Source: DATARH01 sp036268425 (GTDB taxonomy: Bacteria; Pseudomonadota; Alphaproteobacteria; ATCC43930; CGMCC-115725). Taken from it: 64,000 nt of DNA. Location of the stretch: positions 67,591 through 131,590 of the forward strand of contig DATAUE010000013.1 of NCBI GenBank assembly GCA_036268425.1. The letters run 5' to 3'. Shown here in pieces: positions 53,023 to 63,138 of this stretch. Each line of letters starts with the position of its first letter. The stretch's first letter is position 1. A program made the position numbers and the translations under genes. The notes under the pieces were generated by a model, which did not search any database, was not told the origin of the DNA, and saw only the letters and a program-made list of their open reading frames with translations.

Positions 53023-55070
53023 GGCGTGTCCTCCGATGGCAGCGCTTTGACGGGGTCACCATTGAGCCAAAATTCACAACGCTCAATCTCACCGGTGGCG
53101 GCATCGCGGTAGAGGACTGCGGGGCCGTTAGCGGTGCCGTTTCCCTTCCACCAAATAGCCTTCCGTGATGATGACACCGTCGCGGTTTCGGGTTGAGCAG
53201 GCCGGGCCGTGCTTGGGGTTTCGATGCGGCACACCGTCGACGAAGTATTCTTCGCATGTCTCGCCCGAAAATTCGCTGTTCAAGATCGAAGCGGGGCCCT
53301 CCAGCGGATCGCGATGGCACAAATCATGGCGATACCAACTCTCCATGAAGAGCGACCCGTCGGCATGATATTCAATATAAGCAGGACCATCGATCCGGTG
53401 GGCTTTGCCATCGAGGTAGTAGAGCTGGCGGGTAACACGGCCCGTTTCAGGGTCGGACCTGGTTCGGCGGGCCCTTCGTGCTCGGGCCGATGAAGCGCAC
53501 CGTGAACCCTGTATGCTTCGATCCGCTCGCCGTCCTCGATACCGGCCCATGCCGGTCCCATGGCGGGATCGCGGTGGCAGTTGCCGTGCTCGTGATAGGA
53601 TTCCTGAACGATATGGCCATTCTTGTCGGTGCGAAAAACGGCGGGGCCTTCGTCCGACGGGCGGTGGCATTTGCCGTGAGCGTAATATTCAACGGAGAGA
53701 ATTCCCTTCTCTTCGTAGTTGGCGTCGATGATTGCCGGGCCGTCGCGGAAGTCCCGGTGAGGTTCGCCATCGAGCGCGTATGCGATAAAGCTGCCGGCCG
53801 GGCCTTCCTGCACATTAGCGGGACCGACTTTCGGATCGCGGTGAAACTTGCCGTGAAGATACCAAGCTTCCATGCGCGTGCCATCGGTATCGATACGGAG
53901 ATAAGCGGGAGCGCCGACCCGATGGCGCTGACCATGCTCGGCATAGATTTCGATCACGGTCTCGCCGCTGCGATTGCAGTGTCGTATGGCTGGTCCCTGT
54001 TCGGCAGGCCGGTGGATCTGCCCGTCCCAATAAAATTCTTCGATGTGCAACCCATCGCGGTTCGTATCGATCCACGCCGGTCCGTCTCCGGGATCGCGAT
54101 GCAACTGGCCGTCTACCATGTACTTGGTGACTTCCCGGTGAGGCTCGACCGAATGAAATGCCGGGCCTTCTTTCGGATCACGGTGGATCAGGCCGTTGCG
54201 GTACCAGATGGTGGCAACCTCGTTTGCGCTTTTCGACATGAATTCGCCATCCGGCGTGTAGTTCTTTTCGGGCAGGCATGGGCAGGTGCTCAGCCGAGGC
54301 AACAGGAACAGCGGCGTCCTTTGCGGGCCGATCTTCGCGGTGGTGCCGAATGCCGAGCGATCCAGCTGCCATGTCGCGCGCGGCGCCCGGCCTTCCGGAT
54401 ACCGCACCGAGAGCCGGTCCGGGATTTGCGGACGGTAATAACCGATGATCATTTCCAGCACGGTAGGCCGCCAGAAGCGATGACGGCCGATATCGTTGGC
54501 GGCACGGTCCAGTACCCATTTCTGGGCGGGTTGCCAGAAGCTGTAGAGGTCGACGTCCTCGAAGCCGCGCAATTGCCAGAGAGTGCGCATGAACTGCATG
54601 GCGGCAAAGATATCGAGCGTGAAGTCGATCAAATTCACCATCAGGCGGATGGGGCCAGGCTCGGCCTGCACGATGCCGCAGAGCTTGGCGGGCTCAAGAC
54701 ACTGAATGATCGCGTCGACCAAGGCGGCATGGAGTTCGGGATCAGCCGGTATGTTCTTCCGGCTGCTCACGTGGTCCATGGCATCGCGAAAGATACCCAG
54801 CAAGGGTTGGTGCAAATCCGCCGGAACCTGAAGCAGCGCTCGCGATACACCCGAAGCCGCCTCACCATCGAAACCGGCGGCCAGCGAAGTCACGCGCTCC
54901 AGCACGGCGCCATGATCGACGGCCATGCCGCCTGCCGGGTCATGCTCAGCAATGTCTGTTAAAGAGAAGGCCGCTTCTGCTAGCAGAAGCGGTGCGGCGG
55001 CGATAGCCGCCGCAGGCGCGGAATTTTCGCGGCTGCCAGTATCGCCAGGAAGGAATGAATCGTAGTCCAT
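53019..55070 (-). pseudogene. protein with about 13 GPA/HR repeats, two frameshifts
   Basis: Starting at ATG 55070, a helical N-terminal domain of about 270 residues precedes a tandem array of about 29-residue units. Each unit contains HGxxHRDPxxGPAx followed by a beta-rich stretch, reminiscent of MORN/YwqK repeats (for example YAHGKCHRPSDEGPAVFRTD and VDGQLHRDPGDGPAW). The array continues in a second frame from about 53468 and in a third from about 53129, where the protein should end SEDTP just before the GTG of the next gene. One C is missing at 53466-53470 (GCCCG read as GCCG), and about one base is gained, or two lost, near 53129. With repairs it would be about 680 residues. Function unknown; repeats may bind a partner. 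Confidence 0.7.
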
Positions 55071-55184
55071 ATGTGTATGTAATATGCAGCAAGGGTACAA
55101 AATGAATGTTGAAAACCCACTAATTCAGCAAATTATTGAAATATTTAGCCTATTTGTGCTATGGTCGCATTCTTGGAGATCGAA

Positions 55185-55427
55185 ATGCCCGACGACATGA
55201 AAGCGGCCATCCAATCCGAAAAAGAGATACTGATCCGGCAATACGCCGCTGGGGAGCTCAGCTGGCACGCCTTGCGTGAGCGGGGGTTCGATAATTACCT
55301 CCAGGTGCTCGCCGCACTCGGCAATCTCGGGCTGCGGCCTCCGATCGCGCCGATGTCGGGGCCGAATGCCGAAGCACGCCGCCGTGGCCGCGCCGTTATC
55401 CGTGAGGCGCTTCAGGCCCGTAAGTGA
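55185..55427 (+). CDS. antitoxin, UPF0175-like, of a PIN-domain pair
   Basis: This 80-residue protein begins MPDDMKAAIQSEKEILIRQY and has AAGELSWHALRERGFDNYLQ, a helix-turn-helix-like segment typical of UPF0175-type antitoxins. It ends with RRGRAVIREALQARK. ATG 55185 follows GGAG with good spacing; ATG 55161 is possible but lacks a site. Its last codon overlaps the toxin start (GTGA), as usual for such pairs. No close family name is certain. Confidence 0.65.
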   Translation: MPDDMKAAIQSEKEILIRQYAAGELSWHALRERGFDNYLQVLAALGNLGLRPPIAPMSGPNAEARRRGRAVIREALQARK

Positions 55428-56014
55428 AAAAGCCATTTAGCCTTATCGTTACGGATACCTCGCCGCTATTCACACTGGCGCTGGCTGACGCGTTGGATGC
55501 ACTGCTGCGCCCCGGCCTGCCGGTGCGCATTCCCGATGCAATTTATATCGAAGCCACGCGCGTGCACGGCGCGCCGGGCGCCGAGCAGATCGTTGAATGG
55601 ATCAACGCGCATCTCGACCTCGTGCAGATCGTGCCGACCGATATCGGCATCGACCAGCAGCGCCGTCTGGAAGAAGGCCGCACCATTCGTGGGCTTGGCG
55701 AGCAAGCGGCGCTGGAAGCGCTGGAAAGGTTTCTCCGCGCGGATACGGCAGCAGAGGCGCTGCTATTATTCGAGGACACCGATATCGAGCGCCGCCGCGC
55801 TGTGGTCGACCAGCGCGTAAGCCTTATCAGCACCGGAGATTTTCTGCGCGAGCTGGAGATTGCCGGTCTGATCCAATCCGCCGATTACGTGCTCGATCAG
55901 GCCGCCGCCCAAGGTCGCAATGTCGAGCGGCAGAGGCGCGACGGTAAGGATCAGGTGACACGCGAGCGGCTGCGCGATCAACTCTCCAGCCATAACGATG
56001 ACGAAGAGAAATAA
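55424..56014 (+). CDS. PIN-domain toxin
   Basis: This 196-residue protein contains a PIN ribonuclease-like fold: LIVTDTSPLFTLALADALDA carries the first aspartate, ATRVHGAPGAEQIVEWI, the ALEALERFL acidic positions, and VDQRVSLISTGDFLRE (the last acidic Asp). This is a VapC-relative, longer than usual VapC (about 130), with a charged C-terminal tail (VERQRRDGKDQVTRE). GTG start 55424 overlaps the antitoxin stop. Cleavage target unknown. Confidence 0.72.
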   Translation: MKKPFSLIVTDTSPLFTLALADALDALLRPGLPVRIPDAIYIEATRVHGAPGAEQIVEWINAHLDLVQIVPTDIGIDQQRRLEEGRTIRGLGEQAALEALERFLRADTAAEALLLFEDTDIERRRAVVDQRVSLISTGDFLRELEIAGLIQSADYVLDQAAAQGRNVERQRRDGKDQVTRERLRDQLSSHNDDEEK

Positions 56015-56124
56015 CACGGTATCGCCGCAGCGGGTCACTGGGATACTGGGAAGAAGCCGAGGGCAGCCCCACCGGTGAATGGCTGCTGTTGCGCATTGGG
56101 TATGGGTGATTTAAAGGAATTACC

Positions 56125-57237
56125 ATGTGTGATTCTGGAACGATACCCGATAGCATTGCGACATTCCGATATTGCAAAATTCCCGATGAGGATGACCGCT
56201 CGGGGAGTGTTATTGACTTTACCTGCTCGACGATTCGGCCTCTCGATTATGAGGCTCTAAGCCAAGCGGCGCTTCACAAGCCGATCACGATCCCCATTGA
56301 GTGGGAAGGTGCAAAGATTTTGGCTTCTACGGAGGCAATCAATAGCGAAGAACTGTATAACATCAAAGCATCCCCTCTTCAGACAAGGTTTACGGCGAGC
56401 GCCATCGGTCTAGTCAGAGGCGGCTGGTTACCGTCTTGGCTCGGGGCTTTACACCGGCGCACAGTTATTGTGCTCGATCGAAATATCGTGAGTAAAATCT
56501 GCGGAAGGTTTCGACGTGGCGAAGCTGTCCAGCAAGAAGAGGACTTTCTAGATTTGTTTGCAGGGCAAGCCGTGCGAATTAATCCGATGCTTTTTGCCAT
56601 GGAGGGAAACGCGAGAGGGCTTCCCACACCCACGCTGGCATATGCCCAACTACTAGAGGCTGCAAAAAAACTAAAAGCAGCACTTCCCGCTGCTGAAATC
56701 ATGGCAAGCGCAGAAAGCTTGCGAGGCATGCTGGGGCTGATCGATGATTATCGCGCTGGCTTTGCACGAAAATCTCGCTTTCTAATGCAGATTGCTCCGA
56801 GTCTTGCCGCACCTGTTAGTCGAAAACTCATGCAAGCACGATGGGCTGAGGTCCTGGCTGCCGCATCCGAATGTGGCGTACCGCTGGGCTCGTTCGTTGT
56901 TCTGGCTTCATTGAGCACTATTGCCGTACCGAATGGACAGAGTCCCGCAAAGACGCTTCTAAATCTCAAGCCCTCGTACAGCGCTGGCAATGCGTACAAT
57001 GCACTTGCCGATTTACTCGCACTAGAGATGCTTGTTCATGTTTTTGCGTTGTTTCCACAAGCACCAATCCAGTTGTGTACCGCGGATAAGGATTTAGCAC
57101 TTTTCTGGACAGGAATGAGGGCATCAAACTTTAAAATCATCGGCGGATCCGCTAGCTGTACTTTAGCGCCGGTAGAACAACTCTTTCCCGGATGGACATT
57201 GGATGAATGCCTGTCATCCATGAAGAAATCGACATAG
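56125..57237 (+). CDS. large PIN-like nuclease, 370 aa
   Basis: The N-terminal 110 residues are unknown. From about 112 a PIN-like core is visible: VIVLDRNIVSKI (Asp118), FAMEGN (Glu160), NALADLLALEMLVH (Asp296, Glu301), and CTADKDLALFW (Asp321, Asp323), in the order and spacing of the PIN acidic quartet but with a long insertion of about 130 residues. No antitoxin is adjacent upstream, although the PIN toxin pair ends 110 bp before. It may be an RNase or defence effector. ATG 56125 follows AAAGGAA. Confidence 0.55.
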   Translation: MCDSGTIPDSIATFRYCKIPDEDDRSGSVIDFTCSTIRPLDYEALSQAALHKPITIPIEWEGAKILASTEAINSEELYNIKASPLQTRFTASAIGLVRGGWLPSWLGALHRRTVIVLDRNIVSKICGRFRRGEAVQQEEDFLDLFAGQAVRINPMLFAMEGNARGLPTPTLAYAQLLEAAKKLKAALPAAEIMASAESLRGMLGLIDDYRAGFARKSRFLMQIAPSLAAPVSRKLMQARWAEVLAAASECGVPLGSFVVLASLSTIAVPNGQSPAKTLLNLKPSYSAGNAYNALADLLALEMLVHVFALFPQAPIQLCTADKDLALFWTGMRASNFKIIGGSASCTLAPVEQLFPGWTLDECLSSMKKST

Positions 57238-57601
57238 ATGGGACCAGAGCGATGGCTGGTGCCCCTTTACCAATTTTCGGTGGGGCCGGCACATGAAGCC
57301 GATCAATTCGTCGGTCAGCGTAGTTCCTGAAGTGTCGTTGTCGTCAAACCTCGCGTAGCATCTCCGATGCAAGAATTTCGGTGTAGGAAAGATCGCATGG
57401 CCGCTGTCAGTGTGGGGCTGCCTATCAGGCGCGACCCGTAAGCGTACCGAAATGCCCCAAAGGCGACATTCCCGATTTCCGGGGAGCTGATGCAATATGG
57501 TCAGTTTGCTATGCTCGCATGAATACGCGCTGCTTCCGGCTGAAGCAGAGGGCGATTTAGGTAGCTATTGACGCTCACGGTCGGATCAAGGCTCGAGCTG
57601 T
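57238..57601. other. intergenic region, no convincing gene
   Basis: A minus-strand frame (57214-57495) exists but has no family or ribosome-binding-site support. The region probably holds the promoter of the SIR2 gene; the last 60 bp before 57602 are more AT-rich, but I see no clear boxes. Confidence 0.35.
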
Positions 57602-60600
57602 ATGCGCTTTTCCGACGACGGTCCAGACTTCCCAGCGGAATTGCTAGACGCGCTGCTCGCGGGCGACGTCGTGTTCGTCTGCGGCGCCGGGGTGAGCGCC
57701 CCGCAACTGCCAGGATTTGCCGGCCTCGTAGACGGAGTCTATCAGCATCTTCGGGTGGATTCGGACTCGGGGGAGAAGGCCGCATTTGAGGGCGCTCGCT
57801 ACGAAGAGGTTCTCGGCAGCCTCGCTCGCCGGATTGTGCACGAACAAAAAATGTATGAGGCGGTTGAGATTATTTTGCGTCCGCCGCCAAACCCCGACCT
57901 CTCGAACCATCACACGCTACTGCGGCTCTCTCGCGACCTGGATAATCGTTACAGCATCGTCACGACCAACTTCGACACGCTATTTGAGCGCGCCATAGCC
58001 GAAGAGCGCGGACCTGAAGCTGCCCAGTTCGTAAGCATCGCAGGCCAATCCCTTCCGGCGCCCGGGTCGGAACAATTCGGAGGAATCATTCATCTTCATG
58101 GTCGTCTGGCCGATCGCGAGCTTGGCCTCGCCCGAACTCCGGTCGTGCTGACCAGCGCCGAGTACGGCGACGCCTATATGCGTTCTGGCTGGGCTTCGAG
58201 GTTCCTATTCGATCTCGCGCGTTGCAAAACGTTGGTCCTCGTTGGTTATCGCGCCAGCGACGCGCCCGTTCGTTACTTTTTGAACGTGGTCCAGGCTGAT
58301 CGCGATCGCTTCACTGATCTCAAGCCGGTTTACGCTCTCGACGCAGTCGATGGTGATAGGCTCGTCGAGGCAGCTGAGCGTTGGTCGCTGATCGCAGTAG
58401 AGACGATCCCCTACCGACGCCGGACTGATGGTTTGCCCCACAGCGCGCTGTGGCAAGACCTTGCGGAGTTGGCGGCGCTGGTGGAACGACCCAAGCCAGT
58501 TCGTCGGCAACGTACCCAAGAGATCCTATCAAGACCTTATGCGAATTCAACGGCTGAAGATCGGACGGATCTGAAGTGGCTCATCAAAGGCAAGGGCGAT
58601 CTGTGGGACGTCATGTTCGCGAGTGTGGACGACGCCGAATGGATTGATCATTTCAGCCGAGAGCAGCTATGGCGAGCGGATGATCCTATTTGGTTCATCC
58701 CCCAGTGGAGCGCCCGCGGCTGGACAGATATTCGCCGATTGCTCGCGGCCGCACGGTGGTGCGCGACGTCTGGTGCTGAACTCCCCGAAGGGATCGAGCG
58801 CAGGCTTTTCCATACGCAAGAAGGGATACCTGGTCTCTGGAGGCGCGCGTGGCACTTGGTGACCCGAAGCAACATTGAGCGTGTGCGCCTTCGGGGGAGG
58901 GAAAACCTCCACGAAGTTGGGCAATCGCTGCGTCGGAGCGCGCTGCTCGATCTCGACATCCGCAGGGGCGTCGATGCACTTACACCCCACCTGATGATTG
59001 AACCTCTATGGCCCGGTGAGGTGGCGGAGGGGTCGCAGCAGAAAATACGAGATTTCTATCGCACCTCTCTAACGGTTGGGTCGATCGATGAAGTTGCGCA
59101 GGTCGCAGAAGCCCTCGGCGCAGCCGGCCATACTCGAAGGATTTGCGAAGCCGCGGGGGCAGCGCTCAGATCGACGGTGGCCATCGGTCAAGATGCTGAG
59201 CTGATAGAAGGCGAATGGGACTCCCTTGAGGCTTCGGTGCCTGCTGTAGAAGACCACGAACAGAACCGGTATCACGATGGCGTCATTCATCTAGTTAACC
59301 TGCTGATCCGGCTCCTGCCGAAGCTCGCGGCTGAGGATCACGCCGCCGCGCTCAGCATGGCCGAGAACTGGCGAAACTTACCCAGTCGTCTCGGCCCGCG
59401 CATGTGGCTGCACGCCCTACGTAATGAACAGCTTTTCCAGCTTGGCGAGGTCCTCACGGCCCTTTCATCGCTCTCGTCGGAAGACTTCTGGGCTCACAGA
59501 AGAGAAATCGTTTTGGTCATGCAGGAACGCCTCGCCGATGCCGCGCCTGCGCAAGTCGAGCCGCTCATCGAGCGCATTGAGCGTGAAGGTCCGTTGCTAT
59601 TCGAGGACCTTCCGTCACGGGATGGAATGGATTGGCGCCCATACGCTCGTGACCATGCCATGTGGCTTCGGCTTCTCGCGCTCCAAACTGCGGGCGTCCT
59701 CACTCCACATGGTCGCGAATTGCTCGATCAAATCCACCTCCGAACGCCCCATTTGCAGCGCAATATCGAGGAGACCGACCTTTTTGCTTCCTATTCGAGC
59801 GGTGTTTTCAGTGTGGTCGGGGATCCGGCTCCGTTGCTTGAGGCGGCTCCCGAGGAAGTGTTGAACGTGGCGCATGAGTTGAGGCAAAGCCGCGACATCA
59901 ATGCTGAGGCGGGATGGAGCGCATACTGCCGAGCCAACCCACCCGCAGCATTTGAGGCGCTCACCCGGCACGGTTTCCGGCGCGAAGACATTGATCTCTG
60001 GCGCGACCTCGCTAACGCCGTCGCTTTTCCAGTTCCTGCACCGCAGGATCAAGCGAGAGCAAGGAGCCGGCTCATTGGGTCCATTTTTCACGCGCTCGAA
60101 CGAGCGCCAGAGGATGCGCTGCAAGGCTTCGCAGCATCCCTAGTCAATCTTTTCAACCCTCATGCTGCGGTGCCAGCGCGTGTGCGCAGAGTTTGGTGGG
60201 ATCGGCTTTGGCAAATTACCGCAAGCGATCAACGCCAAGACGACGAACCGACAGACGATCGGTTCTACGATCGCGTCGTCAATTCTTCGCCCGGCAAACT
60301 TGCCGAAGATCTTCTCCTGACCATTGAGGTGGAGCACCGGGAGCGCCGCGTCACTCGTGTCAGCATGAGGCGCCTGCGAACGATTATGCGGGATGACAGC
60401 CAGGCCGGGCATATGGCGCGGGGAGCGTGCGCTCGATCGGTCGGTTTTCTGGTCAACGTCGACGAACCGTTTGTTCGTCGTGAATTCCTTCCTCGGCTCC
60501 GGGAAGACAACCGGCACGGTGCGATTCTGCGCGCCGTCATTCTGGAATGGGCGCAACTCGGGGCGGTAGCGACCAAGGTCCTAAAATCGGAGCTGATACG

Positions 60601-61213
60601 AGGGGTAGTCGAAAGTACCGCCGTTAGCGCGCACGCCCAGAATGCTGCGGCGAAAGTCCTTTTGCCACGCCTTTGGCCTCGGATCGCCGAAGAGCCAGTC
60701 GACGCGGGGTTCGAAGACAGTGATACCGCCCGCGCCCTAAAGCTGTGCGGCGAAAACATCCGTGTCGCCGCGGCGCAATTGTTGGCAATCTGGCAGAAGC
60801 GGGCCAATGAGCCTGGGCCGGCCGAAGCTTGGTCCAAAGGTATACGGCCCCTCTTTGAGGCGGTTTGGCCCCAAGAGCGCAAGTTTAAACAGTGGCGCAT
60901 TACGATCCACCTTGCGGACTGTTGCGCCCATACCGCCGACCGCTTTCCCGAGGCGCTCGAAGTTTTCAGGCCATACTTGACGACTTCACTTGAAGGGTCA
61001 GCTGATCTCTTTTTTCTCTACAACGACGACGTCGCCAGATATTTTCCTGCCGAGACCCTCGATCTGCTTTGGGCGCTACTTCGATTCCGTAAAGAGAGCG
61101 TAGGGATGCCTAACCTGGCCTCCGCGCTTGACGATATTAAAGCGGTCGCTCCGCATCTTGAGCGGGATCGACGCTTCCAGTGGCTGGAAACAGTCGCGGT
61201 TCGGTTTGCCTGA
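57602..61213 (+). CDS. SIR2-domain anti-phage defence protein, 1203 aa
   Basis: The N-terminal SIR2 domain (about 1-290) has VFVCGAGVSAPQLPGF (NAD-binding GAG-x-S at 28-32), YSIVTTNFDTLFERA, and IIHLHGRL with His166, then VVLTSAEYGDAYMRSG and LVLVGYRASDAP. Such domains hydrolyse NAD+ in defence proteins such as DSR and Thoeris effectors. The remaining 900 residues are alpha-helical repeats with a DUF4020-like look and no obvious enzymatic motif; they likely sense phage proteins. A single-gene system of this size fits an abortive-infection effector. ATG 57602; no companion gene is adjacent. Confidence 0.85.
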   Translation: MRFSDDGPDFPAELLDALLAGDVVFVCGAGVSAPQLPGFAGLVDGVYQHLRVDSDSGEKAAFEGARYEEVLGSLARRIVHEQKMYEAVEIILRPPPNPDLSNHHTLLRLSRDLDNRYSIVTTNFDTLFERAIAEERGPEAAQFVSIAGQSLPAPGSEQFGGIIHLHGRLADRELGLARTPVVLTSAEYGDAYMRSGWASRFLFDLARCKTLVLVGYRASDAPVRYFLNVVQADRDRFTDLKPVYALDAVDGDRLVEAAERWSLIAVETIPYRRRTDGLPHSALWQDLAELAALVERPKPVRRQRTQEILSRPYANSTAEDRTDLKWLIKGKGDLWDVMFASVDDAEWIDHFSREQLWRADDPIWFIPQWSARGWTDIRRLLAAARWCATSGAELPEGIERRLFHTQEGIPGLWRRAWHLVTRSNIERVRLRGRENLHEVGQSLRRSALLDLDIRRGVDALTPHLMIEPLWPGEVAEGSQQKIRDFYRTSLTVGSIDEVAQVAEALGAAGHTRRICEAAGAALRSTVAIGQDAELIEGEWDSLEASVPAVEDHEQNRYHDGVIHLVNLLIRLLPKLAAEDHAAALSMAENWRNLPSRLGPRMWLHALRNEQLFQLGEVLTALSSLSSEDFWAHRREIVLVMQERLADAAPAQVEPLIERIEREGPLLFEDLPSRDGMDWRPYARDHAMWLRLLALQTAGVLTPHGRELLDQIHLRTPHLQRNIEETDLFASYSSGVFSVVGDPAPLLEAAPEEVLNVAHELRQSRDINAEAGWSAYCRANPPAAFEALTRHGFRREDIDLWRDLANAVAFPVPAPQDQARARSRLIGSIFHALERAPEDALQGFAASLVNLFNPHAAVPARVRRVWWDRLWQITASDQRQDDEPTDDRFYDRVVNSSPGKLAEDLLLTIEVEHRERRVTRVSMRRLRTIMRDDSQAGHMARGACARSVGFLVNVDEPFVRREFLPRLREDNRHGAILRAVILEWAQLGAVATKVLKSELIRGVVESTAVSAHAQNAAAKVLLPRLWPRIAEEPVDAGFEDSDTARALKLCGENIRVAAAQLLAIWQKRANEPGPAEAWSKGIRPLFEAVWPQERKFKQWRITIHLADCCAHTADRFPEALEVFRPYLTTSLEGSADLFFLYNDDVARYFPAETLDLLWALLRFRKESVGMPNLASALDDIKAVAPHLERDRRFQWLETVAVRFA

Positions 61214-61533
61214 GTCGTCACCAATAGAGCGCGACAGCCCTTGCTGCGGTCTCTCGAGCACGAATCGGCAGACAGCCGCCGAATCAGCGTCCTCGTACGG
61301 TGCAAACGCCGTAATTTAGTATTAGCGTCGTCAGCAACCGACGCTTTGCGGCGCAAGCCCCCTGTGCCGGCGCAATTCCTCGAAAAGCCTACGCAATTCG
61401 GGAGTCGGCGCGATGCACAGGGTTCGAAACGCTTCTGCGAAGGGTCGCCACTAATTTTCTCATTTGTTATCAATCAGATAGAAAATCGCCGCGATGCCAT
61501 GGTGATCTCGCACTTTGAAATTACAGGGATTTC
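61214..61533. other. intergenic region, no gene seen
   Basis: I find no convincing gene, RNA or repeat. The nearest minus-strand frame (61018-61473) overlaps the SIR2 3' end, is arginine- and serine-rich, and looks like a shadow. Confidence 0.35.
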
Positions 61534-61725
61534 TCAGTTCAAATCGTGTTTGGGGTCTTTGCCGTTCGCAGCTCTTTTTGCCCGATCCCATTCGATCAAG
61601 AGCTTGAAAAATCCGTCAAGGATATCTGTTATCTCCCTCGCGTTCTCAGAGGTTAGTTTGCGGTCGGGGTAGTACGGCTGCGAAAACTCCATTGCATCAT
61701 CAAGGCGCGCGTCAACCGAGTGCAT
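61534..61725 (-). CDS. small hypothetical protein, 63 aa
   Basis: The sequence reads MHSVDARLDDAMEFSQPYYP, then RKLTSENAREITDILDGFFK and LLIEWDRAKRAANGKDPKH. It is soluble and helical with a DRAKR basic stretch. ATG 61725 is chosen because AAGAAAA lies upstream; ATG 61746 is the longer alternative. No family is recognised. It stands alone on the minus strand between the SIR2 and ImmA genes. Confidence 0.45.
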   Translation of the reverse strand: MHSVDARLDDAMEFSQPYYPDRKLTSENAREITDILDGFFKLLIEWDRAKRAANGKDPKHDLN

Positions 61726-61971
61726 GGTGTTTTCTTTTTTGTGCATCCGAATAGTTTAAGTGGAGCGCACCGTTCGTGCTGTGGCATTGTTCTATGATTC
61801 GATAATTACTAATTATCCAAGCGCGGTTACCTGGAATATTTACCTTATTTCCATATATTATTAGTGAAGTGATCTGGCGCGTCTCGCAAACAGCGCAGAA
61901 CTAGCGGCGATGGTGCTGCTGGCGTAGCCTGATAGTCAGCAGCGCTTGGCGGCGCAATGAATGGTCCTGTA

Positions 61972-63135
61972 ATGGCAAAAAGTGTTCCTGCTCTGATCAA
62001 TCCCGAGATGCTCGTATGGGCACGGGAGAGCGCGCGCCTGTCCATCGAGGCGGCGGCGCATAAGATTGGGATCTCCACCGAAAAGCTGACTGCCTGTGAA
62101 ACGGGAGAGGCGCAGCTGACCTTCGCGCAGCTGATGAAGACGGCGCGCGAGTACCGGCGCCCCGTTAGCCTTTTCTACCTGAAAGAGAAGCCGACTGGCT
62201 GGGCTCCCATCCAGGATTTCCGGCACCTCATTGGTGTCGAGGGTGGCTTCTCTCCTCGGCTTACATTCGTGATCCGCCAAGCGCGGGAGCGGCGAGAACT
62301 TGCACTCGAATTGCGTACTGAACTGAACGAGGCAACCGCTCCTTTCACCCTGACCGCAGATACGCACCGCGATGCCGAGGCATTCGCTCAAGAGGTGCGA
62401 GCCTATCTCGGCGTCACCGATGTCGCGCAACAATGGAAACGGCGGGCCTTTGATGGATGGCGACAGGCGATAGAAGCGAGAGACGTACTGGTCTTCCTGA
62501 TCCCCCGCCTACCGCTGGCCGAGATGCGTGGCGCAGCCATTGCCGAGCAAGAATTACCCGTGATTCTGATCAATGGTCAGGATCGCACCGGCGGCCGCAT
62601 CTTCACGCTTCTGCATGAGTTCTGCCATCTCGCCATTCACCGAAGCGGTGTCAGCGGCACGGGCGGCGATGAGGATGGCGCGCCCAATCCAGCCATCGAG
62701 CGCTTCTGCAATGCCGTGGCCGCGGCAACACTGATGCCGCGCGAGTGGCTTTTGAGCGAGCCCTTGGTCGCTCAGAAAGGCGCAGTCAAAACGTGGGAAG
62801 ACGACGAGCTGGAAGTGCTGGCGCTACGCTTTGGCGTAAGCCGCGAAGCGATTCTTCGTCGACTGCTGACGCTCGGCAAAACTACACAAGCTTTCTACGA
62901 GCGCAAGCGCGCCGGTTTCCTTGAGCAATATGCCGAACTTGCCGATAAGAAGAGCACGGGTGGTCCAGAATATCCCATCCAGGTACTAAGCCAACTTGGC
63001 CGCACCTTCGCCCGCTTGATCTTTCAAGGCTATCACGAGCGGCGGCTCACGCTGCGGGATGTCGCCAACTACTTTAACATGCAGGTCCGGCTTGTTCCCG
63101 ATATGGAGCGCGCAACCTTTGGCATCAAAGGATAG
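61972..63135 (+). CDS. XRE/ImmA-type antitoxin (HTH + metallopeptidase)
   Basis: This 387-residue protein starts MAKSVPALINPEMLVWARE. An XRE helix-turn-helix follows (ESARLSIEAAAHKIGISTEK) and then an ImmA/IrrE-like zinc metallopeptidase with HEFCHLAIH (HExxH) in the middle and a long C-terminal helical domain. In such pairs the first gene is the antitoxin of a DUF4411 PIN toxin. The downstream gene starts 3 bp after the stop, consistent with co-translation. ATG 61972 fits the family start; ATG 61957 has no better site. Confidence 0.85.
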   Translation: MAKSVPALINPEMLVWARESARLSIEAAAHKIGISTEKLTACETGEAQLTFAQLMKTAREYRRPVSLFYLKEKPTGWAPIQDFRHLIGVEGGFSPRLTFVIRQARERRELALELRTELNEATAPFTLTADTHRDAEAFAQEVRAYLGVTDVAQQWKRRAFDGWRQAIEARDVLVFLIPRLPLAEMRGAAIAEQELPVILINGQDRTGGRIFTLLHEFCHLAIHRSGVSGTGGDEDGAPNPAIERFCNAVAAATLMPREWLLSEPLVAQKGAVKTWEDDELEVLALRFGVSREAILRRLLTLGKTTQAFYERKRAGFLEQYAELADKKSTGGPEYPIQVLSQLGRTFARLIFQGYHERRLTLRDVANYFNMQVRLVPDMERATFGIKG

Positions 63136-63138
63136 CGC

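Noticed and set aside
52862..53320. 152-residue minus-strand frame
   Set aside because: It overlaps the start of the 301-residue protein and the end of the repeat gene in another frame and is arginine-rich.
53478..54962. 494-residue plus-strand frame opposite the repeat gene
   Set aside because: It is antisense to the GPA/HR repeat array. Its sequence has no domain or ribosome-binding-site support, and the minus strand shows clear repeats.
57214..57495. 93-residue minus-strand frame
   Set aside because: No ribosome-binding site or family is seen, and it overlaps the end of the PIN-like gene.
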